Shown: positions 8,292 to 16,929, counted from the stretch's first letter. The stretch: 64,000 nucleotides of DNA from Actinomadura citrea (GCF_013409045.1 NZ_JACCBT010000001.1:7852669-7916668); one strand, 5' to 3'. Numbers and translations: made by a program. The notes: generated by a model not told the origin, from the sequence alone.

Positions 8292-8762
8292 TCAGGGGAG
8301 TTTGCGGATTTCCTCGATGACGGACGGCATCGTCTCGTTGTTGTGGCGGATCCAGTCGAGGAGGAGGGCCACCTGGTCGTCGGTGTAGGTGTCGAGGCGG
8401 TCGCGGAAGGCGCGGCCTATCGGTTCGAAGTAGCGGGCGAACTGGGCGACGTTCTCCTCGACGAGTTCGACGATCACGCGGCGGCGGTCGTCGGGGTCGC
8501 GGGTGCGGCGAACGTAGCCGGCTCGCTCCAGGCGGTCGATGACGGCGGTGATGGCGCCGCCGGTCGTGATGCCCATGAGCTGGGCGAGCTGGCCGGGCGT
8601 CTGCGGGCCGTCCAGCGTCAGCGCGTTGACGCACTGCGCGTCGGTGACGTTCATGCCCGCCTTGCTCGCGGTGGCATGGTGCAGCAGCACCGTGAACATC
8701 GTGCTGCGCTGCATCGCCATCTGCAGCTCGCCCGCCATCCGCTCGCGCTCCGGGGTCGACAC
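8292..8762 (-). CDS. MarR-family transcriptional regulator
   Basis: 156 aa from a GTG at 8762 preceded by GAGAGAGGTCAAGG. Another GTG at 8801 lies inside an inverted repeat that looks like the promoter or operator, so it is disfavoured. The winged helix is seen in DGPQTPGQLAQLMGITTGGAITAVIDRLERAGYVRRTRDPDDRRRVIVEL, with the MarR wing DPDDRR. The C-terminal helix pair dimerises. It is transcribed toward the protease gene but is 182 bp away, and it stands alone otherwise. Ligand and targets are not evident. Confidence 0.9.
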   Translation of the reverse strand: MSTPERERMAGELQMAMQRSTMFTVLLHHATASKAGMNVTDAQCVNALTLDGPQTPGQLAQLMGITTGGAITAVIDRLERAGYVRRTRDPDDRRRVIVELVEENVAQFARYFEPIGRAFRDRLDTYTDDQVALLLDWIRHNNETMPSVIEEIRKLP

Positions 8763-8793
8763 GCCTTGACCTCTCTCCCTTTTTCTCTCATGT

Positions 8794-8820
8794 AGAGACA
8801 CTCATTTCAAGAGCGACTCT
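8794..8820. promoter_or_regulatory. Imperfect inverted repeat at the marR promoter
   Basis: AGAGACACTC (8794-8803) and GAGCGACTCT (8811-8820) pair at 8 of 10 positions around a 7-bp centre, 32 bp upstream of the marR start. MarR proteins usually autoregulate through such sites, so it is a candidate operator. Confidence 0.45.
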
Positions 8821-8929
8821 TTGAGGGAGATTCTATCGACCCGACCCCGGCGGGACCAGGCGGGACGCCGACGGCGTGTGGCGCAGCCGACACCGTTCAA
8901 TGATCGCACCACCGCGGGGCTCCACCTAC

Positions 8930-8944
8930 CCTAACGTTGTTAGG
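8930..8944. promoter_or_regulatory. 15-bp palindrome CCTAACGTTGTTAGG
   Basis: CCTAAC and GTTAGG flank a 3-bp centre, 168 bp upstream of marR and downstream of the fadD terminator. It could be an operator for the marR transcript. Nothing else explains it. Confidence 0.35.
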
Positions 8945-8968
8945 ACCACTAACCAGAGGTCCGCGCCT

Positions 8969-8997
8969 GGCCCCGAATCCCACGAAGGTTCGGGGCC
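8969..8997 (-). terminator. Hairpin after the acyl-CoA ligase operon
   Basis: GGCCCCGAA (8969-8977) pairs with TTCGGGGCC (8989-8997), an 11-nt loop between. It sits 5 bp past the stop of the last gene of the five-gene operon. Confidence 0.65.
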
Positions 8998-9002
8998 GAC
9001 CC

Positions 9003-10571
9003 CTATCTGGCCCCCTCCGCCACCTGCTTCGCCCAGCGGTAGTCCGCCTTGCCGGCCGGGGAGCGCTTCATCTCCGCGACGAACGCGTAGACGCGCGGCA
9101 CCTTGTAGCCCGACAGCTTCCTGCGGCAGTGCTCGTTCAGCTCCTCGAAGGACGGCTCCGCGCCGGAGGGCTGGATCACCGCAGCGACGCGGTTGCCCCA
9201 GCGTTCGTCCGGAATGCCCGTCACGACCGCGTCGTAGACGGACGGGTGGCCCTTGAGGACGGCCTCGACCTCTTCCGGGAACACCTTCTCGCCGCCGGTG
9301 TTGATGGCCTGCGAGCCGCGGCCGTACACGGCGATCGAGCCGTCCTCCTCCACGGTCGCGATGTCGCCGGTGAGCAGCCAGCGCCTGCCGTCCACCAGGG
9401 GGAACGTCCTGGCGGTCTTCTCCGGGTCGTTGTAGTAGCCCTGCGCGATGTAGCCGGTGCGGGCGACCTGGCCGATCACGCCGGATCCCGGTTTGACGGG
9501 CTGGAACGCGTCGTCCAGGACGGTGACGTTCTCCACGTCCGGCGCGAACCGCAGCCCCTTCTCCGGGGTGGAGCCGGCGACCGCCTCGGCCGTCGAGCCC
9601 GACTCGGTCGAACCGAAGCGGTCCAGGATCATCGTGTTCGGCAGCAGCCGCTGGATGCGGTCGCGGACCGTCCCGGTGAAGATCGCGCCGGTGGAGACGT
9701 AGGCCAGCAGGGACGAGGTGTCGTAGTCCCCGGCCGCCAGCTCCTCCGCCATCGGGATCGCCATGGCGTCCCCGGTGATCGTCAGCGAGTTGACCTTCTC
9801 CCGCTCGATCGTCCGCCACACGTCGGCCGCGTCGAACTTGCGCGTGTAGACGAGCGTCGCGCCCATGAACCAGGCGATCCAGGTGGCCATCTGCGCGGCG
9901 CCGTGCATCAGGGGCGCGACCGGCATCATGGTCATCGGGCCGCCGTTGCGGGCGTTCTCGACGATGTCCTCCGGCTTGGTCGGACGGGGATACGTGGGGT
10001 TCCAGAACGCGAGCAGCATCTGCTCGGTCGACCACATGACGCCCTTCGGCATCCCGGTCGTCCCGCCGGTGTAGATGATGTAGAGGTCGTCCCTGGAACG
10101 CGCCGGGAAGTCACGTGCGCCCGAGGCGTCCTTCAGGGCGTCGTCGTAGGCGACCGCCCCCGGGATGGACGGCTCGCCGCCCACCGCGACGAGGTGCCGC
10201 AGCTCGGGCGCCTCCGGGACGGTCGCCGCGACGCGGTCCTCGAACTCCACGTCGTACAGCAGCGCGACGCTGTCGGAGTCCCGGTACACGTAGAGCAGCT
10301 CGCTCTCCACGTACCGGTAGTTGACGTTGATGGGCACGGCCCGGATCTTCAGCGCGGCCAGCAGCGCGGCGGCGTACTCGACGCCGTTGTAGAGCTGCAC
10401 GGCGACGTGCTGGCCGGGTCCGACGCCCGCGTCCGCCAGATGGTGCGCGAGGCGGTTGGCGTGCTCGTCCAGCTCGGCGTAGGTGAGCCGCCGGTCGCCG
10501 CACACCAGCGCGAGACGGTCCCCGATCGCGTCCGCGACACCCTCGAACAGGTCAGCGTGGTTGAACTCCAT
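9003..10571 (-). CDS. Acyl-CoA synthetase, FadD19-like
   Basis: 522 aa, ANL superfamily. It activates a carboxylic acid to the acyl-AMP and then the acyl-CoA. The P-loop YTGGTTGMPKG is at 167-177; the adenylation motif DRFGSTESG, the hinge region YGRGSQAINTGGEKVFPEEVE and the C-terminal SPAGKADYRWAK with its catalytic Lys all follow. By memory it aligns well with mycobacterial FadD19 (NVNYRYVE, YTGGTTG.PKGVMW, SINSGGEKVYPEEVE), the ligase for C24-branched sterol side chains or cholesterol intermediates. Last gene of an overlapping operon, 18 bp after the thiolase-fold gene. Side-chain specificity is inferred. Confidence 0.85.
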   Translation of the reverse strand: MEFNHADLFEGVADAIGDRLALVCGDRRLTYAELDEHANRLAHHLADAGVGPGQHVAVQLYNGVEYAAALLAALKIRAVPINVNYRYVESELLYVYRDSDSVALLYDVEFEDRVAATVPEAPELRHLVAVGGEPSIPGAVAYDDALKDASGARDFPARSRDDLYIIYTGGTTGMPKGVMWSTEQMLLAFWNPTYPRPTKPEDIVENARNGGPMTMMPVAPLMHGAAQMATWIAWFMGATLVYTRKFDAADVWRTIEREKVNSLTITGDAMAIPMAEELAAGDYDTSSLLAYVSTGAIFTGTVRDRIQRLLPNTMILDRFGSTESGSTAEAVAGSTPEKGLRFAPDVENVTVLDDAFQPVKPGSGVIGQVARTGYIAQGYYNDPEKTARTFPLVDGRRWLLTGDIATVEEDGSIAVYGRGSQAINTGGEKVFPEEVEAVLKGHPSVYDAVVTGIPDERWGNRVAAVIQPSGAEPSFEELNEHCRRKLSGYKVPRVYAFVAEMKRSPAGKADYRWAKQVAEGAR

Positions 10572-10589
10572 CGGACGGGCCTCCGGGAA

Positions 10590-11747
10590 TCAGGGTTTGT
10601 CGCTGCCGACGATCCACATGGCGAAGAACTGGGCTCCGCCTCCGTAGGCGTGGCCGAGCGCGCGGCGCGCGCCGTCCACCTGGTGCTCCCCCGCCTGGCC
10701 GCGCACCTGCAGCGCCGCCTCGGCGAACCGGATCATCCCGGACGCCCCGATCGGGTTGGACGACAGGACGCCGCCGGACGGGTTCCACGGGATGTCGCCG
10801 TCCAGGGCCGTCGCGCCCGCCTCGGTGAGCTTCCAGCCCTCGCTCTCGCCGCAGAACCCGAGGTTCTCCAGCCACATCGGCTCGTACCAGGAGAACGGGA
10901 CGTAGACCTCGGCGCAGTCCAGCTCGCGGCGCGGGTCCGAGATGCCGGCCTGCCGGTAGACGTCCGCCGCCGCGTCCTTGCCGCCCTGCGGGCTCACGGT
11001 GTCGCGTCCGGCGAACTGCATCGGCTCCGACCGCATCGCCGTGCCGTGCACCCAGGCGGGCGGGGCCGGGGCCTTCTTCGCCGCGTCCTCCGAGGCCAGC
11101 ACCATCGCGCACGCGCCGTCCGACGACGGGCACGTCTCCAGGTAGCGGATCGGCTCCCAGAGCATGGGCGTCGACTCGACCATCTCGCGGGAGATGCCGG
11201 GGATCTTCAGGTGCGCGTACGGGTTCTTCAGGGCGTTCTGCCGGTCCTTGACCGCGACGAGCGTCCCGACGTGGTCGGGGGCGCCCGAGCGGCGCATGTA
11301 GGCGCGGATGTGCGGCGCGAAGTAGCCGCCCGCGCCCACGACCAGCGACGTCGTGAACGGCGAGTTCACCGTCAGCGCCCATGTCGCGTTCGACTCCGAC
11401 TGCTTCTCCCACGCGATCGTGAGGACGCGGTCGTGGACGCCGCCCTGGATGAGGCCCGCCGCGACGATCGCCGTGGAGCCGCCGACCGACCCGGCGGTGT
11501 GCACCCGCATGATCGGCTTGCCGGCGGCGCCGAGCGCCTCGGCGAGGAACGTCTCCGGCATCATGACGCCCTCGAACAGGTCGGGGGCCTTGCCGACGAC
11601 GACCGCGTCGATGTCCTTCCAGGTCAGCTGTGCGTCCTCCAGCGCCCGGCGGGCCGCCTCGCGCAGCAGCCCGGCCATCGACACGTCCAGCCGCTTGGTC
11701 TTGTACGCCGTCTGCCCGACGCCGATGATCGCGCAACGGTTAGCCAT
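10590..11747 (-). CDS. Thiolase-fold lipid-transfer/aldolase protein (Ltp type) 1
   Basis: 385 aa, SCP2-thiolase superfamily, N-terminal CAIIGVGQTAYKTK. The segment that normally carries the nucleophilic Cys reads RVHTAGSVGGST, so it cannot act by classical Cys-based thiolysis. The C-terminal DCAEVYVPFSWYEPMWLENLGFC, NPSGGVLSSNPIGASG and GHAYGGGAQFF are typical of Ltp2/3/4-like retro-aldolases, which use Tyr residues and a DUF35 partner. It overlaps the preceding gene by 8 bp. With the next thiolase-fold gene and the DUF35 protein it parallels mycobacterial ltp3-ltp4-Rv3521. The predicted role is cleavage of a steroid side chain by carbon-carbon retro-aldol reaction (inferred). Confidence 0.8.
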   Translation of the reverse strand: MANRCAIIGVGQTAYKTKRLDVSMAGLLREAARRALEDAQLTWKDIDAVVVGKAPDLFEGVMMPETFLAEALGAAGKPIMRVHTAGSVGGSTAIVAAGLIQGGVHDRVLTIAWEKQSESNATWALTVNSPFTTSLVVGAGGYFAPHIRAYMRRSGAPDHVGTLVAVKDRQNALKNPYAHLKIPGISREMVESTPMLWEPIRYLETCPSSDGACAMVLASEDAAKKAPAPPAWVHGTAMRSEPMQFAGRDTVSPQGGKDAAADVYRQAGISDPRRELDCAEVYVPFSWYEPMWLENLGFCGESEGWKLTEAGATALDGDIPWNPSGGVLSSNPIGASGMIRFAEAALQVRGQAGEHQVDGARRALGHAYGGGAQFFAMWIVGSDKP

Positions 11748-12780
11748 GGTTCTCTCCCGACAGGACGCAGACGAGGTTCTGCTGGAGGCAGGGGCCGGAC
11801 GAGGCGTGCCCCAGCGTGCGGGACGCCGACCCGTCGTGGATGCGGGACGCGGCCTCGCCGATCCGGATGAGGCCGGCGGCCATCATCGGGTTCGCCGACA
11901 GCGGCCCGCCGGACGGGTTGACCGCCGCGTCCTCGCCCAGGCCGAGCGCCTCCCGCAGCATCAGCTCCTCGTGGGTGTACTGCGCGTGCAGCTCGGCGAC
12001 CTCGATCCCGGTCGCGCCGGCCTTCTCGCCCGCGACGCGCGCCGACTCCGAACGGCTCAGGTCGCGGACGCCCGGCGCGTGCGGCTCGGTGCGGTGGTCG
12101 ATCCCGGTGATCCACGCGGGACGCTCGCACAGCTCGCGGGCCCGGTCGCCCGCCGCGAGGACGATCGCGGCGGCGCCGTCGGTGATGGGCGCGACGTCGT
12201 AGGGGTGCAGCGGCGCGACGTCGTAGTCGTCGCCCTCGGGCTCGGGCAGGTGCAGCGCGAACGGGTTGCCGTGCCCGGCCTCGCGGGACCGCGCGGCGAC
12301 GGCGCGCAGGTCGTCCTCCTTGGCGCCCGACCGCTCCATGTAGGCGCGGGCCTGGAGCGCGGCCAGGGACACCGCGTCGATGCCGAGCGGCGCCAGGTGG
12401 TAGGGGTCGAGCTGCTGGGTGAGGACGGCGCGCAGGTTGCCCTGCGTCGACTTCCCGAACCCGTACACGAGCGCGGTGTCGATGTCGCCGTGCTGGAGCT
12501 TCACCCACGCCTCGTACAGTGCCCAGGCGGCGTCCATCTCGACGTGGCTCTCGGAGATCGGCGGCCAGGCGCCGAGGGCGTCCAGCGCCGACACGAACGC
12601 GAACGGGGCGCCGGCGAGGTAGTCGCAGGATCCGGAGCAGGTGAAGCCGAACTGCTTCTGGCCCGTCCGCTCCTTGATCTCGGTGATGACGGGGGCCAGG
12701 AGCTCGATCTCGGCCATTCCCCGGTCCTCACCGCTGTGCTCGGTCTGCGCGAACGCGACCACGGCCACGGGACGAGGCAT
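11740..12780 (-). CDS. Thiolase-fold lipid-transfer/aldolase protein (Ltp type) 2
   Basis: 346 aa. Its ATG at 12780 overlaps the TGA of the DUF35 gene (TGATG). The thiolase fold is recognisable from FAQTEHS, FGFTCSGSCDYLAGAPFAF and the C-terminal NPSGGPLSANPMMAAG, GHASSGPCLQQN. The nucleophile segment reads SHVEMDAAWALYEAW, so it too lacks the canonical Cys. Paired Ltp subunits, one catalytic and one structural, are known for steroid aldolases working with DUF35 proteins. Which of the two here is catalytic cannot be decided by eye. Confidence 0.8.
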   Translation of the reverse strand: MPRPVAVVAFAQTEHSGEDRGMAEIELLAPVITEIKERTGQKQFGFTCSGSCDYLAGAPFAFVSALDALGAWPPISESHVEMDAAWALYEAWVKLQHGDIDTALVYGFGKSTQGNLRAVLTQQLDPYHLAPLGIDAVSLAALQARAYMERSGAKEDDLRAVAARSREAGHGNPFALHLPEPEGDDYDVAPLHPYDVAPITDGAAAIVLAAGDRARELCERPAWITGIDHRTEPHAPGVRDLSRSESARVAGEKAGATGIEVAELHAQYTHEELMLREALGLGEDAAVNPSGGPLSANPMMAAGLIRIGEAASRIHDGSASRTLGHASSGPCLQQNLVCVLSGENHG

Positions 12781-13739
12781 CACATGAAGTCCTTGATCTC
12801 TTCGAAGGGGACGTCGGGCTCGTCGATGGGCTCGAACCACTTGATGTTGCCCATCGACCGCTCCCACTCCTCGCGGGGCCGCCACGCCGCCTTCACCCGC
12901 ATGCCCATCCGGACCTGGTCGGCCGGGATGCCCGCCACGAGCGTCAGCATCGTCAGGCCCGCGCCGTCCAGCAGGACGTAGGCGGACACGAACGGCACCT
13001 CGGGCGCGCGCGGGTCGGGGATGTTGTTGACCGCGAAGGTGGTGACGGTGCCGGTGTCGGGCAGCTCCACCTCCTCCGTCGTGGGGACGCCGTCGCGCGG
13101 GCACAGCCCCTTCATCGGGACGATCACCGACTCGCACACCGGGCACCTGTGGCCGAGGATGCGGCCCTCGGAGACGCCCTCCAGGAAGCGCTGCAGGGCC
13201 TGCCCGCCCTTGAGCCGGTACTCCAGCCGCGTCGGTGCATTGATCATGGTGACCTCGGGCTGGAAGCACTCGATGTCGCCGATCCCGCCGGTGCGCTCGG
13301 CCCGCCACCGGGGGCGGACGCGCATCCCGGTCCTGAGGAACTTCGGCGGCTTCGCGCCCTCCTCGAAGATCCCGAGGTCGAGGGCGTGCAGGAGCGCGGT
13401 GTCGGCGCCGTCCGGACGGACCAGCGCCCAGGCGAACGGGCGGTCGAGCGGGTGCTCCTTCGCCGGGTGCGCCACCCACGACCAGGTCGTGACCGTCCCG
13501 ACCGGGCCGACCTCGACGAACTCCTCCGTGACGTCCTCGCCGGTCTCCGGGTCGTACTCCGACGGCGGGACGAGGACCCGGCCGTCCGCCGTCCGGACGC
13601 CCACCAGCCGGCCGTCCCGCAGCTCGCTGAAGAAGCGGCCGATCACCGGGCCGACCGAACGCGTGTAGCCGCCGGGGAACTCCAGGACGTGGTTCGGCTC
13701 GGGCTGCCCGGTGTCTGCGGGCGCCGTGTCAGATGGCAC
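12780..13739 (-). CDS. Tandem DUF35/OB-fold protein, Rv3521-like
   Basis: 319 aa, GTG start overlapping the upstream ligase gene by 11 bp. Two DUF35 modules are fused. The first (about 20-170) keeps the OB-fold but lacks zinc-ribbon cysteines. The second (about 180-319) has GHRCPVCESVIVPMKGLCPRDG, a zinc ribbon with CxxC, followed by the OB part VTTFAVNNIPDP and MRVKAAWRP. DUF35 proteins dock to thiolase-fold aldolases and bind the acyl-CoA. Mycobacterial Rv3521 (about 303 aa) has the same length and the same neighbours. Expected to form a complex with the two downstream thiolase-fold proteins. Confidence 0.8.
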   Translation of the reverse strand: MPSDTAPADTGQPEPNHVLEFPGGYTRSVGPVIGRFFSELRDGRLVGVRTADGRVLVPPSEYDPETGEDVTEEFVEVGPVGTVTTWSWVAHPAKEHPLDRPFAWALVRPDGADTALLHALDLGIFEEGAKPPKFLRTGMRVRPRWRAERTGGIGDIECFQPEVTMINAPTRLEYRLKGGQALQRFLEGVSEGRILGHRCPVCESVIVPMKGLCPRDGVPTTEEVELPDTGTVTTFAVNNIPDPRAPEVPFVSAYVLLDGAGLTMLTLVAGIPADQVRMGMRVKAAWRPREEWERSMGNIKWFEPIDEPDVPFEEIKDFM

Positions 13740-15288
13740 TGTCGCGGTCCTTCCAGTACGGGTCCCTGAGCTTGCGCTTGAGGAGCTTGCCGTTGGGCTC
13801 GCGCGGCATCGTCTCGATGAAGTCGACCGACCTCGGCCACTTCATCTTGGCCAGCCGCCCCTCCAGCGACGCGAGGATCTCCTCCGCGAGCGCCGGGCCG
13901 GGCTCGACGCCCTCGGCGGGCTCCACGACGGCCTTGATCTGCTCGCCCCACTCCTCGTCCGGGATGCCGAACACGGCCACGTCCCCGACCTTGGGATGCA
14001 GGATGATCTCGTTCTCGATCTCGGCCGGGTAGATGTTCGCGCCGCCCGAAATGATCATGTCGGCCTTGCGGTCGGACAGGAACAGGAACCCGTCCTCGGT
14101 CAGGTACCCGATGTCCCCGACGGTGAAGAAGTCCTTCAGCCGGTTCTTCTCCGTCTTCTCCCTGTCGCCCTTGTACTCGAACTCGACGCCGGCCATCTTC
14201 ATGTAGATCGTGCCGTGCGCCCCCGTCGGGACGGGCTCGCCGTCGTCGTCCACGATCAGCAGCTCGCTGATCGGCCACGCGTTGCCGACCGTGCCGGGGT
14301 GGGCGCGCCAGTCGGCCGGGCTGGCGATCGTCCCGCCGCCCTCCGTCGCCGCGTAGTACTCCCAGATGCAGTCGCCCCACCATTCGAGCATCTGCTGCTT
14401 GAGCGGCACCGGGCACGGCGCCGCCGCGTGGATCGCCCACTTCATGCTCGACACGTCGTACCGGGACCGGACGTCCTCCGGCAGCGACAGCAGCCGCTTG
14501 AAGTGCGTCGGCACCATGTGGGTGTTGCTGACGCGGTGCTCCTGGATCAGCCGCAGGGTCTCCTCGGCGTCCCACTTGTCCATGTAGACGAGCGTGTGGC
14601 CCATCTGCAGGGCCGTCCCGCCGAACTGGGTGACGGCCGTGTGGTAGTTCGGGGAGGTGACGAGATGCGCCTGGTGCTCGCCCCCGGCGGGGCGGCCCGG
14701 AGGAATGCCGAACATGCCGAGCAGGAAGGTCATCAGCTCGGCGCTGTCGTCGGGGTCGAGCCCGGCGAGCGCTCGCTTGACGCCCTTCGGCCGTCCCGTC
14801 GTCCCGGACGTGTAGTGCATCGTGGCACCGTTGGTGCGGTCGTCCGGCAGTGTGTCGGGCTGCCCGTCCACCAGCTCCGCGACCGGCCGGAAGCCCTCGA
14901 CCTCCCCGAACGCGAACCGCCGGTGCGCCTCGATCTCCTCGCCCGCGCGCGTGCCCTCGGCGGCGTACCGCTCGTGCACGAAGAACGCCTTGGCCTCGCT
15001 GTCGGCGACGATGTAGCCGATCTCCGGACCGGTCAGATGCCAGTTGATCGGCGTGTAGTACCAGCCCGCCTGGAGCGCCGCCAGATAGAGGACGACCCCG
15101 TCCGCGCCGTTCGGGACGAGGCCGCAGATGCCGTCGCCCTTCTCCAGGCCCAGCGCGCGCAGGCCGTGGACGAGCCGGTTCGCGCGTGCCAGCAGGTCGC
15201 CCGCGGCGTGCGGCGTCCCGTCCGGATCGACGGCGGCGACCCACTCGGGATCGGCCTGCGCCAGCCGCCAAAAGCCCAATGACCCCAT
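13729..15288 (-). CDS. Acyl-CoA synthetase (ANL family)
   Basis: 519 aa, first gene of the operon. Motifs: MHYTSGTTGRPKG (P-loop 159-169), YYAATEGGGTIASP (adenine site), TVGDIGYLTEDGFLFLSDRKADMIISGGANIYPAEIE (hinge) and EPNGKLLKRKLRD with the catalytic Lys. The His-rich TSPNYHTAVTQFGGTALQMGHTLVYMDKWDAE segment is the acyl pocket. The substrate is probably a steroid-ring or branched side-chain acid, judged from the neighbours. Its promoter faces the hydratase gene, and the 156-bp gap holds two KstR-like sites. Confidence 0.85.
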   Translation of the reverse strand: MGSLGFWRLAQADPEWVAAVDPDGTPHAAGDLLARANRLVHGLRALGLEKGDGICGLVPNGADGVVLYLAALQAGWYYTPINWHLTGPEIGYIVADSEAKAFFVHERYAAEGTRAGEEIEAHRRFAFGEVEGFRPVAELVDGQPDTLPDDRTNGATMHYTSGTTGRPKGVKRALAGLDPDDSAELMTFLLGMFGIPPGRPAGGEHQAHLVTSPNYHTAVTQFGGTALQMGHTLVYMDKWDAEETLRLIQEHRVSNTHMVPTHFKRLLSLPEDVRSRYDVSSMKWAIHAAAPCPVPLKQQMLEWWGDCIWEYYAATEGGGTIASPADWRAHPGTVGNAWPISELLIVDDDGEPVPTGAHGTIYMKMAGVEFEYKGDREKTEKNRLKDFFTVGDIGYLTEDGFLFLSDRKADMIISGGANIYPAEIENEIILHPKVGDVAVFGIPDEEWGEQIKAVVEPAEGVEPGPALAEEILASLEGRLAKMKWPRSVDFIETMPREPNGKLLKRKLRDPYWKDRDSAI

Positions 15289-15350
15289 CGGATCTCCCTA
15301 CGTGAGCACAGTGAGCACCGGCACCCGCTGCGGGCGCCCGGCGTCCAAAG

Positions 15351-15364
15351 TAGATCACGTTCTC
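15351..15364. promoter_or_regulatory. KstR-like operator, ligase side
   Basis: TAGATCACGTTCTC fits TnnAACnnGTTnnA with two mismatches (ATC for AAC, final C for A). It lies 63 bp before the ligase start at 15288. A second site with the same GTTCTCGTTT tail follows at 15406, which supports both. Confidence 0.5.
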
Positions 15365-15405
15365 GTTTTGCAGTTCAACCCCTACCGGTAGGGCAGCGGC
15401 TTAAC

Positions 15406-15419
15406 TAGAATCTGTTCTC
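15406..15419. promoter_or_regulatory. KstR-like operator, hydratase side
   Basis: TAGAATCTGTTCTC fits TnnAACnnGTTnnA with two mismatches. It lies 26 bp upstream of the hydratase ATG, well placed to repress it. Confidence 0.55.
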
Positions 15420-15444
15420 GTTTGACATCTGAGCTGGAGGAACC

Positions 15445-16257
15445 ATGACGGAACGGCTGCCGATCAGCACCGAGCACTGCATCGTCGAGCGCGACGGCCA
15501 CGTCGTCATCGTCACGATGAACCGCCCGGAGGCGCGCAACGCGCTCAGCTCGTCCATGCTGGTGGGCCTCGCCGACGCCTGGGCCTACATCTCCGACACC
15601 CCCGAGGTCCGCGTCGCCGTCCTCACCGGGGCCGAGGGCACGTTCTGCGCCGGCGCCGACCTGAAGGCGATGGGGCAGCAGCCGTCCGACCCCCGCGTCC
15701 AGGAGCGGATGGCGCAGATCCCCGACTTCCACTGGAAGGGCCTGCTGCGCGAGGGCCAGCCGACCAAGCCGCTGATCTGCGCCATCGAGGGCTACGCCGT
15801 GGCCGGCGGCACCGAGCTGCTCGTCGGCACCGACCTGCGCGTGGTCGCCGAGGGCGCCACCCTCGGCCTTTACGAGGCGAAGCGCGGCCTGTTCCCCATG
15901 GGCGGCTCCGCGATCCGCCTCCCCCGCCAGATCGGCTACGCCAACGCGATGGACATCCTGCTGACCGCCCGCTCGGTCACCCCGCAGGAGGCCCTCGCCA
16001 TGGGCCTGATCAACAAGATCGTCCCGGACGGGCAGGCGCTCGCCGCCGCCCGCGAGCTGGCCGACCAGATCGCCGCCTGCGGCCCCCTGGCCGTCCAGGG
16101 CATCCTGCGCACCTACCGCGAGACCCAGCACTTGTCCGAGGAGGACGCCCTCAAGATCTCCGACGAGATCGGCTGGCCGGTCATCGGCTCCGAGGACGCC
16201 AAGGAGGGCTCGCGCGCCTTCAAGGAGAAGCGCCCGCCCGTCTACCACGGCAAGTGA
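15445..16257 (+). CDS. Enoyl-CoA hydratase/crotonase, EchA19-like
   Basis: 270 aa, ATG preceded by GGAGGAACC. The crotonase fold shows the oxyanion segments GAEGTFCAGADLKAM and AIEGYAVAGGTELLVGTDLRV, then EAKRGLFPMGGSAIRLPRQIGYA and the conserved C-terminal AKEGSRAFKEKRPPVY. From memory the closest match is mycobacterial EchA19 (Rv3516; YPMGGSAVRLVRQIPY, DAKEGPRAFAEKRAP), a hydratase of cholesterol side-chain enoyl-CoAs. It catalyses syn hydration of the double bond before thiolysis or retro-aldol cleavage. It diverges from the ligase operon, and both sides carry KstR-like sites. Confidence 0.88.
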   Translation: MTERLPISTEHCIVERDGHVVIVTMNRPEARNALSSSMLVGLADAWAYISDTPEVRVAVLTGAEGTFCAGADLKAMGQQPSDPRVQERMAQIPDFHWKGLLREGQPTKPLICAIEGYAVAGGTELLVGTDLRVVAEGATLGLYEAKRGLFPMGGSAIRLPRQIGYANAMDILLTARSVTPQEALAMGLINKIVPDGQALAAARELADQIAACGPLAVQGILRTYRETQHLSEEDALKISDEIGWPVIGSEDAKEGSRAFKEKRPPVYHGK

Positions 16258-16391
16258 CCGTCCGCCCCGCCCGGTCTGACCCGGACTCTGACCGATGATC
16301 CGATAACGGACTGTCCGTAAATAGGGGGCGGGTTTGCGGGGGCCCTCGCGTGGCATCGCCTGGGGCGAAGGCGAGCACGGAAGGACCTGCC

Positions 16392-16790
16392 ATGGCCCTG
16401 CATCTGGGACGCAAGCACGAGACGCCGGAGGAGACGTCCCCCCGTCCGCCACGGCGGACGCTCTGGCGGCGGACGGACGGCACAGCCGTCCAGCGCAAGC
16501 CGCCGCGGTGGCGGCGCAGCAGGCCGAACCCGGTCAGCGCGATGATCATGGCGGCGGGCTGGGCGGCGGTCGCCGTCCTCGCCCTCGGCATGCTGCTGAC
16601 GTGGGGCGACGCGAATCCGGCGAACACCCTGGTGGACGCCACACTCGACGCGGGACGCTGGCTTGCCACGCCGTTCCACGACGTCTTCACGCGCAGCGAC
16701 CCCGACGAGCAGCTCTACATCAACTGGGCCCTCGCCGGCGCCGTCTACTACGTCCTGGCCCGCGCGCTGTCCTGGATGACCCGCTTCTGA
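16392..16790 (+). CDS. Small membrane protein of unknown function
   Basis: 132 aa from ATG 16392 with GGAAGGA upstream. An ATG at 16350 has no ribosome site. The N-terminal 55 residues are basic and Pro/Arg-rich (PRPPRRTLWRRTDG, KPPRWRRSRPNP). One clear membrane helix follows (MIMAAGWAAVAVLALGMLLTW), then an extracellular stretch and a second weak hydrophobic segment (INWALAGAVYYVLARALSW). The basic side is expected inside. No family recognised; two hairpins follow it. Confidence 0.75.
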   Translation: MALHLGRKHETPEETSPRPPRRTLWRRTDGTAVQRKPPRWRRSRPNPVSAMIMAAGWAAVAVLALGMLLTWGDANPANTLVDATLDAGRWLATPFHDVFTRSDPDEQLYINWALAGAVYYVLARALSWMTRF

Positions 16791-16794
16791 CCCG

Positions 16795-16821
16795 CCTTCG
16801 GGCCCGCCCGCGGGCCGAAGG
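16795..16821 (+). terminator. Hairpin after the small membrane-protein gene
   Basis: CCTTCGG and CCGAAGG arms with additional GC pairs around a CCCG loop, 4 bp after the stop codon. One base bulges. Confidence 0.5.
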
Positions 16822-16864
16822 TCCTGGCCGGAGGCGCGGGAGGAGCCGCCGCCCCGGACGCGAA

Positions 16865-16917
16865 CGGACCGGCGCCCGCCCCCGGAGACCACTCTTCCGA
16901 GGGCGGGCGCCGGTCCG
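16865..16917. terminator. Bidirectional 17-bp stem terminator
   Basis: CGGACCGGCGCCCGCCC (16865-16881) pairs perfectly with 16901-16917 around a 19-nt loop. It lies between the ends of two convergent genes (16790 and 16930). Confidence 0.75.
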
Positions 16918-16929
16918 GTTGGATCACCG

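Noticed and set aside
8937-11870. A 977-codon open frame on the + strand
   Set aside because: Antisense shadow of the FadD19-like and thiolase-fold genes; no start context or family features.
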